A stretch of 32,066 nt of DNA from the IMG/VR virus record IMGVR_UViG_3300042887_000309, positions 1 to 32,066 of that record; one strand, given 5' to 3'. Both the position numbers and the translations under genes were made by a program. Each line of letters starts with the position of its first letter. Position 1 is the first letter of the stretch. The DNA is from a virus. The notes under the pieces were generated by a model that was not told where the DNA came from, made no database searches, and was given only the letters and a program-made list of their open reading frames with translations. Of the stretch, positions 22,548-29,015 are shown piece after piece.

Positions 22548-23023
22548 AAAATCAAGATAGGAATTGGATATTATTTTGGGTTTATGTTGTAGTGTCATCA
22601 ATTGTAATTACAATGTTATCATCTTGTGGCACAAGAAAAGTAGTGATAGAAGAAGTTAAAAAAGATTCTTTGTCCCAAATTTACACTAAAATAGAGACGA
22701 AAGAAGATATAAAGATTGAAACTAAAAATGATATTGTAACTAATGAATTTATAATTATTCCTTTAGATACTTGTAAAGATATTGTAGTAAATGGTATAAC
22801 GTACAAAAATGTTGTTTTAAGACACATAAATACAAAAGACAATAGTTTACATAAAGAAGATATAAAAGTGTCTAAAATTGAAGATAAACAACAAACTATA
22901 AAAGTTAAAGAAAATACAAAAGTTAAAAATATAAAGAAAACTTCTAATCCAATAGGGTATATTTTAATTATAATTATAATTTATTTAGTATGGCAAAACA
23001 AACGGTTGTTTCTACCCGTATAG
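22544..23023 (+). CDS. unimolecular spanin (lipoprotein with C-terminal TM), 159 aa
   Basis: Residues 10-24 are hydrophobic and run into a lipobox LSSC with C28 as the lipidation site. The body (30-135) is hydrophilic, Lys/Glu/Thr-rich with strand-like repeats (IETKEDIKIETKND), and residues 136-150 (IGYILIIIIIYLVW) are a membrane segment followed by positive charges (NKR). An outer-membrane lipoprotein with a C-terminal inner-membrane anchor is the plan of a u-spanin such as T1 gp11, which fuses the two membranes to finish lysis. Position after the amidase supports it. Confidence 0.8.
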   Translation: MKNQDRNWILFWVYVVVSSIVITMLSSCGTRKVVIEEVKKDSLSQIYTKIETKEDIKIETKNDIVTNEFIIIPLDTCKDIVVNGITYKNVVLRHINTKDNSLHKEDIKVSKIEDKQQTIKVKENTKVKNIKKTSNPIGYILIIIIIYLVWQNKRLFLPV

Positions 23024-23124
23024 AAACTAATATTTCAAGACCAAATATACACTCTAAAACAAAATCTTCTAAATTAAAATCTTCTAAAAATTATCAAAAG
23101 AAGTACAGAGGTCAAGGAAGATAA
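22990..23124 (+). CDS. small basic protein, 44 aa
   Basis: ATG 22990 lies inside the end of the spanin gene in another frame (34-nt overlap). Product MAKQTVVSTRIETNISRPNI, then Ser/Lys-rich (KTKSSKLKSSKN) ending KKYRGQGR. Very basic and without hydrophobic parts, so nucleic-acid contact is plausible. I recall similar short basic ORFs at the end of flavobacterial phage late operons. It is the last gene before a 179-nt non-coding stretch. Confidence 0.6.
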   Translation: MAKQTVVSTRIETNISRPNIHSKTKSSKLKSSKNYQKKYRGQGR

Positions 23125-23236
23125 CTATTAGCAACACACTTTGTTTTTTGTTCTGTTTATTTTATTTTTTTTTAATTATTTTTTTTAAACTTTTTTTGTT
23201 TTTAAGAACATTTCAAAATTACAGTTTTTTTTTGAC

Positions 23237-23299
23237 ATTATTGCAATAATTAAAAATTAGTTATTTACAAATATTGTTAATTGATATTATATATATTTG
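23237..23299 (+). promoter_or_regulatory. promoter P2 region with 14-bp palindrome
   Basis: The gap 23125-23303 holds no ORF and no convincing terminator. TATATTTG at 23292-23299 fits the -7 consensus but its last base is only four bases from ATG 23304, implying a leaderless or very short-leader mRNA. ATTATTGCAATAAT at 23237-23250 is a perfect 14-bp palindrome and a possible operator. One TGTTAA (23275-23280) is present, without the 11-bp partner found at P1, P3 and P4. A/T richness makes chance matches likely. Confidence 0.45.
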
Positions 23300-23303
23300 A
23301 CAA

Positions 23304-23687
23304 ATGAAAAAGCCAACAAGAAAAAGTTTAGTAATAAAATTAGATACAGTCTTTAGTCAATATATTAGGCGTAAAGATGCTATTGATGAAATTGCTACTT
23401 GTGTTACTTGTAATAAGAAAGACCATTATAAAAAACTACAATGTGGTCACTTTATGTCCAGAAGGCATTATTCAACACGTTGGGATGAAAATAATGTAGG
23501 TGTACAATGTTATGGATGCAACATAACTAATCAAGGTATGCAATATGCTTTTTCAAAGTATTTAACACAATTTGATAATAACTTACCAGATAATTTATTA
23601 ATTAAATCAAAACAAATAGTTAAATTTGCTGATGTGGATTTAGTTGAAATGATTGATAAATATACTTCTCTTTTAGGTTATTTATAA
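23304..23687 (+). CDS. ninG: NinG-like recombination protein, 127 aa
   Basis: Product MKKPTRKSLVIKLDTVFSQY followed by a metal-binding core: C33-x2-C36, C47-x-H49 (QCGHFMSRRHYSTRW) and C69-x2-C72 (VQCYGCNITNQG). This is the pattern of lambda NinG, which helps RecA/RecF-type recombination; the domain is related to HNH nucleases. It is shorter than lambda NinG (about 200 aa). Bracketed by promoter-like P2 and terminator T4, so it is its own unit next to the ERF/SSB operon. Family call firm, function inferred. Confidence 0.82.
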   Translation: MKKPTRKSLVIKLDTVFSQYIRRKDAIDEIATCVTCNKKDHYKKLQCGHFMSRRHYSTRWDENNVGVQCYGCNITNQGMQYAFSKYLTQFDNNLPDNLLIKSKQIVKFADVDLVEMIDKYTSLLGYL

Positions 23688-23713
23688 TTCTTGTTTTTTA
23701 AATTGTTTGTTAG

Positions 23714-23746
23714 AAAAGGGGATGCTTTAATTAGTGTCCCTTTTTT
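23714..23746 (+). terminator. intrinsic terminator T4
   Basis: Thirteen-pair stem from AAAAGGGGATGCT with AGTGTCCCTTTTT (three wobble pairs), loop TTAATT as in T3, and a T-run to 23746. It ends the ninG transcript 13 bases before the TGTTAA-type boxes of the next promoter. Confidence 0.9.
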
Positions 23747-23758
23747 ATTTTATAAACT

Positions 23759-23804
23759 TTAACATTTCATTAACATTTTTATATTAAAAACAGTTATATA
23801 TTTG
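23759..23804 (+). promoter_or_regulatory. promoter P3 with tandem inverted-orientation TGTTAA boxes
   Basis: TATATTTG at 23797-23804 (TAnnTTTG -7 element) with a T-rich stretch starting 23 nt upstream, as at P1 and P4. TTAACA at 23759-23764 and 23770-23775 is the tandem hexamer of P1 and P4 in reverse orientation with the same 11-bp period; 21 bases separate it from the -7 element. The leader (AACAACTTAAAACACAAAC) is nearly the same as that of P1. Confidence 0.78.
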
Positions 23805-23836
23805 CCAAAGAAATAACAACTTAAAACACAAACAAA

Positions 23837-23920
23837 ATGAAACAGAATTTAAAAGACATCGGATTAGCATTTATTTTATGGGGATTATTTATTACTGCAG
23901 TATTAATTTTAACACTTTAA
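23837..23920 (+). CDS. 27-aa single-helix membrane peptide
   Basis: First ORF of the P3 transcript, preceded by the A-rich leader AAACACAAACAAA. Product MKQNLKDIGL followed by AFILWGLFITAVLILTL: a short charged start and one hydrophobic helix long enough to span the membrane. No family is recognised. The standard leader and the next ATG three bases after its stop favour real expression. Short early membrane peptides may affect the host envelope or superinfection, but that is inference. Confidence 0.55.
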   Translation: MKQNLKDIGLAFILWGLFITAVLILTL

Positions 23921-23923
23921 CAA

Positions 23924-24103
23924 ATGGAAGATTTATTAGATTACAACAGATTTAGAATAGAAGCAATGCAAGAGAAACTTTGCAAATTAGAATTTTACAT
24001 TAATCAATTAGAAACTTACTGTTTTGAATTAGCAGATGTAAATTGTCCAACAGATTACAAAAGAATAATTAAACAAGAAATTTACAACCTTAAAACAAAA
24101 TAA
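23924..24103 (+). CDS. hypothetical helical protein, 59 aa
   Basis: Product MEDLLDYNRFRIEAMQEKLC, then KLEFYINQLETYCFEL, is helical with a coiled-coil look; three cysteines (C20, C33, C41). Starts three bases after the previous stop and ends one base before the ERF gene. No domain is recognised. Its place suggests a role in recombination or a small regulatory protein. Confidence 0.6.
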   Translation: MEDLLDYNRFRIEAMQEKLCKLEFYINQLETYCFELADVNCPTDYKRIIKQEIYNLKTK

Positions 24104-24104
24104 A

Positions 24105-24668
24105 ATGGAATTAACATTAAATCAAAAATTGTCTTTAATTCAAAAAGAATTTAAAGCATCAAAATCAAAATTCAATTCATTTGGTAAATATAACTTTAGA
24201 AGTGCTGAAGATATATTAGAAGCATTAAAACCATTTAATGAAAAGTACAAAGTGAATTTTACAATTACAGAATCAATAGTTCATAGTGAATTTTTACAGT
24301 TTCCAATGTTAGAGTCTACTGCTTCAATAAACGATGATTTAGATAGGATAACTGCATCAGCAATAGTTGGTGTTGATTTAGAACAAAAAGGAATGCAAAT
24401 GCCTCAAAAATTTGGTTCAGCAAGTTCTTATGCTAAAAAGTATGCTTTAGGTAATTTGCTTTTAATTGACGATACACAAGATGCAGATGCAACTAATAAA
24501 CACGATAAAGCACCTGTTAAAGAAGATGATTTAAAATGGTTAAATAAAAATACACCAGAATTTACAAAAGCTATTGAATATTTAAAAAATGGTGGTAATA
24601 TTGCAACAATAGAAGGTAAATACAAAATGACCGCAATAGTTAAAAATGAATTATTAAAAGTCAAGTAA
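24105..24668 (+). CDS. erf: ERF-family single-strand annealing protein, 187 aa
   Basis: Anneals complementary single strands during phage recombination. The N-terminal ERF domain shows KSKFNSFGKYNFRSAEDILE, ITESIVHSEF, an Ala-rich VGVDLEQKGMQMPQ and the signature FGSASSYAKKYALGNLLLID with DTQDADA following (about residues 103-127). The C-terminal third is helical and basic (VKNELLKVK). Typical length. It is in one operon with an SSB, and a RecE-like exonuclease lies 5 kb downstream, so both halves of a two-component recombination system are present. Confidence 0.88.
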   Translation: MELTLNQKLSLIQKEFKASKSKFNSFGKYNFRSAEDILEALKPFNEKYKVNFTITESIVHSEFLQFPMLESTASINDDLDRITASAIVGVDLEQKGMQMPQKFGSASSYAKKYALGNLLLIDDTQDADATNKHDKAPVKEDDLKWLNKNTPEFTKAIEYLKNGGNIATIEGKYKMTAIVKNELLKVK

Positions 24669-24725
24669 ATAAAGCTGAATAGTTGACAACAGTAAAAAAA
24701 GGTAAACAAATTAAATAAGTAAATT

Positions 24726-25022
24726 ATGAGTGCATTAATTAATGTAAGTTTAAGAGTTGACAAATTACCAAAAGAAAAATTTGTATCTGGAAAAGATGGT
24801 GCAGTTTATTACAACTTTACAGTTGGAGTAAATGATGAATCTAACCAATGGGGACAAAATGTTTCTTTAACTGATAGTCAAACAAAAGAAGAAAGAGAAG
24901 CTAAAAAGCCTAAAACGTATTTAGGTAATGGAAATGTAATTTGGACAAATGGAACTATTTCAGTTGCTGATAAAAAAGCAGAAGCAACTAAAGAAGAAGT
25001 AGAATCAGATTTACCTTTCTAA
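24726..25022 (+). CDS. ssb: single-stranded DNA-binding protein, 98 aa
   Basis: Protects single-stranded DNA during replication and recombination. The product starts MSALINVSLRVDKLPKEKFV with a short OB-like beta pattern (YYNFTVGVNDESNQWGQNV; GNGNVIWTNGTISV) and ends with the acidic tip ESDLPF, which mimics the DDIPF/DLPF tip by which bacterial SSBs bind partners. It is shorter than a canonical OB-fold SSB (about 110-180 aa). The context directly after erf supports the role. A double hairpin follows within 45 bases. Confidence 0.8.
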   Translation: MSALINVSLRVDKLPKEKFVSGKDGAVYYNFTVGVNDESNQWGQNVSLTDSQTKEEREAKKPKTYLGNGNVIWTNGTISVADKKAEATKEEVESDLPF

Positions 25023-25033
25023 TTAATTATTAA

Positions 25034-25093
25034 TTTAGGGATTAGTCTACCTAAAATTATACTATAAAGGGAATGTAAAAGTTCCCTTTTTTT
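25034..25093 (+). terminator. terminator T5 with preceding hairpin (possible attenuator)
   Basis: The terminator is AAAGGGAA / TTCCCTTT (25066-25073 and 25082-25089) with an eight-base loop and a T-run to 25093. Just upstream, TTTAGG (25034-25039) pairs with CCTAAA (25050-25055). No -7 element lies between T5 and ATG 25111, only AACAAACAAACAAACAA, so downstream genes must depend on read-through from P3. T5 probably lowers or conditions expression of the downstream genes relative to erf and ssb. Confidence 0.8.
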
Positions 25094-25110
25094 AACAAAC
25101 AAACAAACAA

Positions 25111-25959
25111 ATGCAATTAAATAAAGACGAGAAAAGATTATTAATGGAAGTTTTTGAAGCAGAATGCTTTATTAATCCATTAGAAAAGATAGTACATCCA
25201 AAACCTGCAATTTCATTTGGTGTTAAAAGTTATGAAACTAAAGATGGTAAAATAGAATATCCTACACCTATTGGAACTTATGGCAATTTCAGCTTTGTAC
25301 AAGCTCCTCCTAAAAGTAAAAAAACATTCTTTGTATCATTATTATCAGCAATTTATTTAGCAGATGAATTAGAGCAATTTGGAGGCGATTTAAAGGCAAA
25401 TAGAGATAATAAGCACCTAATACATTTTGATACTGAACAAGGCAATTTCCACGCTGCAAATGTGTTTAAACGTCCTATTGATATGACCGGTATAAAAACA
25501 GATAAATACCATACTTTAGCATTAAGGCAATTAAGTTTTAAAGAAAGAGTTGAATTTATAGAATATTATCTTTACGATAAACTTGAAGCAACAGATATTG
25601 GATTAGTTATAATTGATGGAATAGCTGATTTATGTTCTGATGTAAATAATATTGAGGAATCAAATGCAGTTGTTCAGAAGTTAATGAAATGGTCAAAAGA
25701 ATTAAATTGTCACATAGTAACAGTTATACATTCTAACTTTGGAACAGATAAACCTACAGGACATTTAGGTTCATTTTTAGAAAAGAAAACAGAAACACAA
25801 ATACAATTAGAATTAAACACAGTTAATAAAGGATTAGTAACCGTAAGTTGTAAACGCTCAAGAAACGCACCATTTGAAAACTTTAGTTTTAAAGTAAATA
25901 ATTTTGGATTGCCACAAGTTGAAGGAGCATTTTACGACCCATTAAAAGATATATTTTGA
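25111..25959 (+). CDS. RecA-like replicative ATPase/helicase (RepA/AAA_25-like), 282 aa
   Basis: A RecA-fold motor of the RepA/DnaB type, probably the phage helicase or loader. The P-loop position reads QAPPKSKKTFF (64-74) in which both usual glycines of GxxxxGK[ST] are replaced but K71-T72 remain; LIHFDTEQGN (103-112), LVIIDGIADL with D169 as Walker B, and IVTVIHSNFGTDKPTGHLGS (202-221) follow the family order. I recall similar glycine-poor K-S-K/R-K-T P-loops in relatives. Start follows T5 by 18 bases. The stop overlaps the next start (TTGA). Confidence 0.78.
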   Translation: MQLNKDEKRLLMEVFEAECFINPLEKIVHPKPAISFGVKSYETKDGKIEYPTPIGTYGNFSFVQAPPKSKKTFFVSLLSAIYLADELEQFGGDLKANRDNKHLIHFDTEQGNFHAANVFKRPIDMTGIKTDKYHTLALRQLSFKERVEFIEYYLYDKLEATDIGLVIIDGIADLCSDVNNIEESNAVVQKLMKWSKELNCHIVTVIHSNFGTDKPTGHLGSFLEKKTETQIQLELNTVNKGLVTVSCKRSRNAPFENFSFKVNNFGLPQVEGAFYDPLKDIF

Positions 25960-26252
25960 AAACAACAATTAAAAACCATTTAGAAGAATTACAAGTTTCA
26001 AACGAAAGAATGTTACTTTATCATTCAGATAATAAAATGTTAATAAGTTTTTTTAAAGATTTAAAAGAAAAACTTGTATATTTACAAGAATTAACAGATA
26101 TGGAAGCAAGATATAATTTAACTCCAATAGCTGATTGTATTGAAGAACTATTAGAAGTTGATTCTGAATTAACACATATTGATTTTTCAATCCAATTAAA
26201 GGAAGTAATATCTGAAAAGAAAACAGCAAAAGTAAACGCAAAATTATTTTAA
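25956..26252 (+). CDS. hypothetical protein with TTG start, 98 aa
   Basis: If TTG 25956 is used, the start overlaps the upstream stop by four bases (TTGA), matching the ATGA couplings elsewhere, and the product is MKTTIKNHLEELQVSNERML and onward. The first in-frame ATG is at 26010 (residue 19), which would leave a 54-nt gap. The product is helical (KDLKEKLVYLQELTD; IADCIEELLEVDSE) with a C-terminus rich in Lys. No family is recognised. It may be a small replication partner of the ATPase. Confidence 0.6.
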   Translation: MKTTIKNHLEELQVSNERMLLYHSDNKMLISFFKDLKEKLVYLQELTDMEARYNLTPIADCIEELLEVDSELTHIDFSIQLKEVISEKKTAKVNAKLF

Positions 26253-26253
26253 T

Positions 26254-26472
26254 ATGATAACATTAACTTTAGGTTTTATTTTATGTACTGCATTTATAAT
26301 AGCACAATTTTACGATTGTGAAATAATTATAAATCCAATTAAAGGTGTAATGCTTGGGGCATTGTACAACGATGATGAATTTGATGACGAAACAGAACAC
26401 ACAATACAAGTTCTAATATTAATAATATCATTTTCATTTATATGGACAACTTCAACTGGCTGGAACAAGTAG
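26254..26472 (+). CDS. small membrane protein with two TM segments, 72 aa
   Basis: Hydrophobic segment one at about 1-20 (MITLTLGFILCTAFIIAQF), a polar loop with the signature KGVMLGALYNDDEFDDETEH and segment two at about 48-66 (TIQVLILIISFSFIW). The loop G-A-L-Y-N-D/E followed by an acidic stretch and H-T-I/L-Q is a pattern I recall in flavobacterial phages. Its 3' end overlaps the sigma-like gene by 31 nt in another frame. Function unknown; an early membrane protein acting on the host envelope is possible. Confidence 0.65.
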   Translation: MITLTLGFILCTAFIIAQFYDCEIIINPIKGVMLGALYNDDEFDDETEHTIQVLILIISFSFIWTTSTGWNK

Positions 26473-26984
26473 CAAAACACCACAAAGAATGGATTGAAAT
26501 AATTCATAAATTTGGTGAATATGATTACGCTGAAGATATAGTACAGGAAAGTTATATAGCATTAATAAAATATGCTGATGCTTCTAAACTTATTGACTTA
26601 AATGGTAAAGTCAGAAAAGGATATATGTTTTTCACATTGAAATCTTTGTTCTTTCAGTTCTACAATAAGAAAATGAAAATAACAAAAGTACCTATTGATG
26701 GATGCTGGGAATTATTTGATGATTCAAACATAGAAGAACACAAGGCATATAATGATATATGTATGTTAATTGATGATGAATTAGAAAATTGGCATTGGTA
26801 CGATAGAAAACTGTTTAAACTTTATAGAGATACTGATATGTCAATGAGAGATATTGCAACTGAAACCAACATAAGTTTAATATCTATATTCCATTCAATT
26901 AAAAATTACAAAGAAATATTAAGTAATAAATTTCAGAAGGATTATCAGGATTACATTAACAATGATTACAATCAAATATATTAA
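26442..26984 (+). CDS. sigma-factor-like protein, 180 aa
   Basis: Resembles a reduced sigma-70 (ECF type) factor: residues about 27-46 contain the region 2.1/2.2-like YDYAEDIVQESYIALIKYAD; residues about 118-160 hold a region 4-like helix-turn-helix, RKLFKLYRDTDMSMRDIATE followed by NISLISIFHSIKNYKEIL. Between them is an unusual spacer with VPIDGCWELFDD. Length is close to ECF factors (about 180-200 aa). A phage-encoded sigma could direct the late leaders at 3281 and 13803. Functional evidence cannot be read from sequence; a DNA-binding protein that is not a sigma factor is the alternative. Confidence 0.65.
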   Translation: MDNFNWLEQVAKHHKEWIEIIHKFGEYDYAEDIVQESYIALIKYADASKLIDLNGKVRKGYMFFTLKSLFFQFYNKKMKITKVPIDGCWELFDDSNIEEHKAYNDICMLIDDELENWHWYDRKLFKLYRDTDMSMRDIATETNISLISIFHSIKNYKEILSNKFQKDYQDYINNDYNQIY

Positions 26985-26999
26985 TTAAAAAAAACTAAA

Positions 27000-27377
27000 A
27001 TGGCAAAAAGAAAATCAGCAGGATTAGGAGATTCAATAGAAAAACTAACCGAAGTAACAGGAATTAAAAAAGTAGTTGAAATGTTTAGCGAAGCAACAGG
27101 TATTGATTGCGGATGTGATGAAAGAAAAGAAAAGTTAAATAATTTATTTCCTTATAACAGAAATATTAATTGTTTAAACGAATCAGATTATAATAAATTA
27201 ACAAAGTATTTATCTGCTCAACAAACTACATTAACACCAATAGAGCAACAAGAGATTTCAGACATCTATTTTAACGTATTTAACTATCGTTTACAGATTA
27301 GTTCTTGTGCAAGTTGTTGGAAAGGTAAGCTTGATGAATTAAGACGAGTTTACAACGAATATAAAATAAATGAATAA
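27000..27377 (+). CDS. conserved phage protein with paired cysteines, 125 aa
   Basis: Starts MAKRKSAGLGDSIEKLTEVT. The GLGD-x-IEK-x-T-x-x-TGI opening is followed by an internal near-repeat (EATGIDCGCDERKEKLNNLF) and a C-terminal SSCASCWKGKLDELRR; two CxC/CxxC pairs (C37 and C39; C102 and C105) suggest metal binding. I associate this N-terminal pattern with a family frequent in flavobacterial phages but know of no function. It overlaps the next gene by eight bases. Confidence 0.65.
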   Translation: MAKRKSAGLGDSIEKLTEVTGIKKVVEMFSEATGIDCGCDERKEKLNNLFPYNRNINCLNESDYNKLTKYLSAQQTTLTPIEQQEISDIYFNVFNYRLQISSCASCWKGKLDELRRVYNEYKINE

Positions 27378-27765
27378 CTGGTCAGAAGTTGATTTATTTA
27401 ATTGGTTAAAAGAAAATGTATATCCTGATTTAGTTAAAGCTAAAAATCAAATGTCAAGGTGGGATTGTTACAGTCCCATCAAAGGACATAGGTTAGAACT
27501 TAAATGCAGAAAAACACATTACAATACTTTATTACTTGAAAAGAAAAAGTACGATGCAATGAAACAAGAATGTGAAAAGCATTTAGATACACCAATGTAT
27601 TTTAATTCAACTCCAAAAGGAATATACAGTTTTAACTTAAATCTAATTGTCCCAGAATGGGAACTTAATAATAAGAACCCTGCAACAACACAATTTTATA
27701 ACACACAAAGAATAGAAAAAGAAGTAGCATATTTAGAACTAACAAAAGCAAAACAATGGAAGTAA
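27370..27765 (+). CDS. putative PD-(D/E)xK nuclease, 131 aa
   Basis: Residues 30-60 read RWDCYSPIKGHRLELKCRK and then THYNTLLLEKKKYD: the D32-x10-E43-L-K45 arrangement is the catalytic core of PD-(D/E)xK nucleases, and the C-terminal portion (GIYSFNLNLIVPEW) provides the flanking strand of the fold. Length is compact, as for Holliday-junction or repair-type phage nucleases. The start overlaps the preceding gene and the stop the next one. The substrate is unknown. Confidence 0.7.
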   Translation: MNNWSEVDLFNWLKENVYPDLVKAKNQMSRWDCYSPIKGHRLELKCRKTHYNTLLLEKKKYDAMKQECEKHLDTPMYFNSTPKGIYSFNLNLIVPEWELNNKNPATTQFYNTQRIEKEVAYLELTKAKQWK

Positions 27766-28112
27766 ACGCAATACAACAAGAGTATTTAAAATCAGTAATA
27801 TTAAGTCAATTACTGTTAGAATCAAATGAGAATCTATTTTTTACACAACAGTACAAGCAACAAATTAAACACAAGATAAATAGTTTAAATAAAGACTTGG
27901 AAGAAATAGTAAGAAATGAATTTAAAATCATTTACAATACAGACCCTGAAACAACAACTAATATATTAAGGAGTATAGAAGAAATAGTTTCTAAACTGCA
28001 AACAAGTTCATTAGATGAATTAGTATTTATAAATGCAGTAATAGACAAATACAAAGAAAATGCTGAATGGTTCAGTGAGTATGCATCAACAGAATTTTTA
28101 AAATTAGACTAA
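27756..28112 (+). CDS. hypothetical helical protein, 118 aa
   Basis: Entirely helical: LKSVILSQLLLESNENLFFT, QQIKHKINSLNKDLEEI and NILRSIEEIVSKLQTSSLDE. No cysteine or catalytic motif. It starts inside the nuclease gene (10-nt overlap), so the two may act together. The stop overlaps the following ATG by one base (TAATG). Confidence 0.6.
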   Translation: MEVNAIQQEYLKSVILSQLLLESNENLFFTQQYKQQIKHKINSLNKDLEEIVRNEFKIIYNTDPETTTNILRSIEEIVSKLQTSSLDELVFINAVIDKYKENAEWFSEYASTEFLKLD

Positions 28113-28279
28113 TGAAATTAACATATACATCTTACGGAAAAACATCAACAATAGAAACAGAAAATGATGACATTGATATTGATGAATTAGGACAAATGCT
28201 TTATAATTTATGTTTAACACAAACTTGGTCACCTGTAATATTAAAATCAATATTTAAAAAGGATGTTACAAATGGCTAA
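28112..28279 (+). CDS. small hypothetical protein, 55 aa
   Basis: ATG 28112 shares the last base of the upstream stop; TAA 28277-28279. Product MKLTYTSYGKTSTIETENDD followed by IDIDELGQML: two strands then an acidic turn and a helix. The TIETENDDIDI segment followed by a short helix is a recurrent theme in small phage ORFs in my recollection. It overlaps the next gene by eight bases. Role unknown. Confidence 0.6.
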   Translation: MKLTYTSYGKTSTIETENDDIDIDELGQMLYNLCLTQTWSPVILKSIFKKDVTNG

Positions 28280-28535
28280 AAAGCAATCAGAAAAGTATTC
28301 TCCAAAAGAAGATGAAATACAAGCTATGAGATTGTGCTGGAAGAATGATTTAGCTTATGTAATACAACCAATACAGAACACAAAAATGTATCACGTAATT
28401 AAGTTTCAAATATCAGACAACTTAAAGATATATACTTTTGAAATAAATAAACAAAAAATAGAATTTACAGAATATGAAGCATCTAAAAAGGTTATGGAAT
28501 TATACACACAACATTCTAAAAGATTTAGTAAATGA
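28272..28535 (+). CDS. hypothetical protein, 87 aa
   Basis: ATG 28272 (MAKKQSEKYSPKEDEIQAMR) is preferred to ATG 28263 because it matches the MAKK style of starts here and keeps the overlap with the upstream gene at eight bases. After a helix (EIQAMRLCWKND) come strands (LAYVIQPIQNTKMYHVIKFQ; KIYTFEINKQKIEFTEYEAS) and a final helix (KKVMELYTQHSKRF), an alpha/beta layout resembling small DNA-associated phage proteins. No family is assigned. Confidence 0.6.
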   Translation: MAKKQSEKYSPKEDEIQAMRLCWKNDLAYVIQPIQNTKMYHVIKFQISDNLKIYTFEINKQKIEFTEYEASKKVMELYTQHSKRFSK

Positions 28536-28684
28536 ATAATGAAATGAAATTTGCAGAATGGGTATCTGAAAATCATTATGTATTAATTGATATTGATAAA
28601 TATGGAAATAGAATTTGGAAAAATGAAACAGAAACATTAGATACAAAATTGTTGTATCGTAAATTTAAAAAAATGAACCGATGA
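28532..28684 (+). CDS. small hypothetical protein, 50 aa
   Basis: Start and stop both overlap neighbours by four bases (ATGA at 28532 and at 28681). Product MNNEMKFAEWVSENHYVLID has a helix and a strand, then DKYGNRIWKNETETLDTKLL. The two couplings argue that it is translated. No recognised family. Confidence 0.6.
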   Translation: MNNEMKFAEWVSENHYVLIDIDKYGNRIWKNETETLDTKLLYRKFKKMNR

Positions 28685-28881
28685 AAGATAGTATAGTAGA
28701 ATCAGTTATAGAGCAATTTAAACAACGTTCTGAATTTGGAATTTATAAATATGGTATTACATTAGATAGAGAAGATTTAAATGCTTTAGATTGGCTACAA
28801 CACCTTCAAGAAGAATTAATGGATGCAACACTTTATATTGAAAAATTAAGAAAAAAATTAAAACAATATGACAAAGAGTAA
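28681..28881 (+). CDS. short MazG-like protein (nucleotide pyrophosphohydrolase fold), 66 aa
   Basis: Product FKQRSEFGIYKYGITLDRED (residues 13-32) and WLQHLQEELMDATLYIEKLR (38-57). The E44-E45-x2-D48 cluster plus K-Y-G-x-T/x-L-D is the MazG-like signature of NTP pyrophosphohydrolases. At 66 aa it is about half a typical MazG domain, so it may function as a multimer or be a reduced relative. Phage MazG proteins hydrolyse (d)NTPs or ppGpp-type alarmones; which applies cannot be said. Confidence 0.6.
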   Translation: MKDSIVESVIEQFKQRSEFGIYKYGITLDREDLNALDWLQHLQEELMDATLYIEKLRKKLKQYDKE

Positions 28882-29005
28882 ACAATCAGCACTACAAAGA
28901 ATCCAACGTATAATGAAATTCAATTATAACAGGGGATTAAATTCAGAAAGAGTAAATGAAGTATATCGTAAAATAATAAATGAAAAGCTATCCGTAAAAA
29001 GATAG
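28868..29005 (+). CDS. small basic protein, 45 aa
   Basis: Starts 14 nt inside the MazG-like gene in another frame; ends at TAG 29003-29005. Product MTKSKQSALQRIQRIMKFNY, then RGLNSERVNEVYRKIINEKL, is basic and helical. Its last codons form part of the T6 terminator stem, so the terminator overlaps coding DNA. DNA or RNA binding is possible, no family is recognised. Confidence 0.6.
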   Translation: MTKSKQSALQRIQRIMKFNYNRGLNSERVNEVYRKIINEKLSVKR

Positions 29006-29014
29006 TTTTTTTTT
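28983..29014 (+). terminator. intrinsic terminator T6
   Basis: Ten-pair stem AAAAGCTATC / GATAGTTTTT (one G-T wobble), eight-base loop CGTAAAAA, and T-run to 29014. The 5' arm lies in the end of the upstream CDS. It ends the P3 transcript just ahead of the TGTTAA boxes of P4. Confidence 0.9.
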
Positions 29015-29015
29015 A

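Noticed and set aside
25093-25110. CAAA tetranucleotide repeat as a phase-variation tract
   Set aside because: It has only about four units, lies in a leader and not in a coding frame, and A-rich CAAA leaders are general in this genome.
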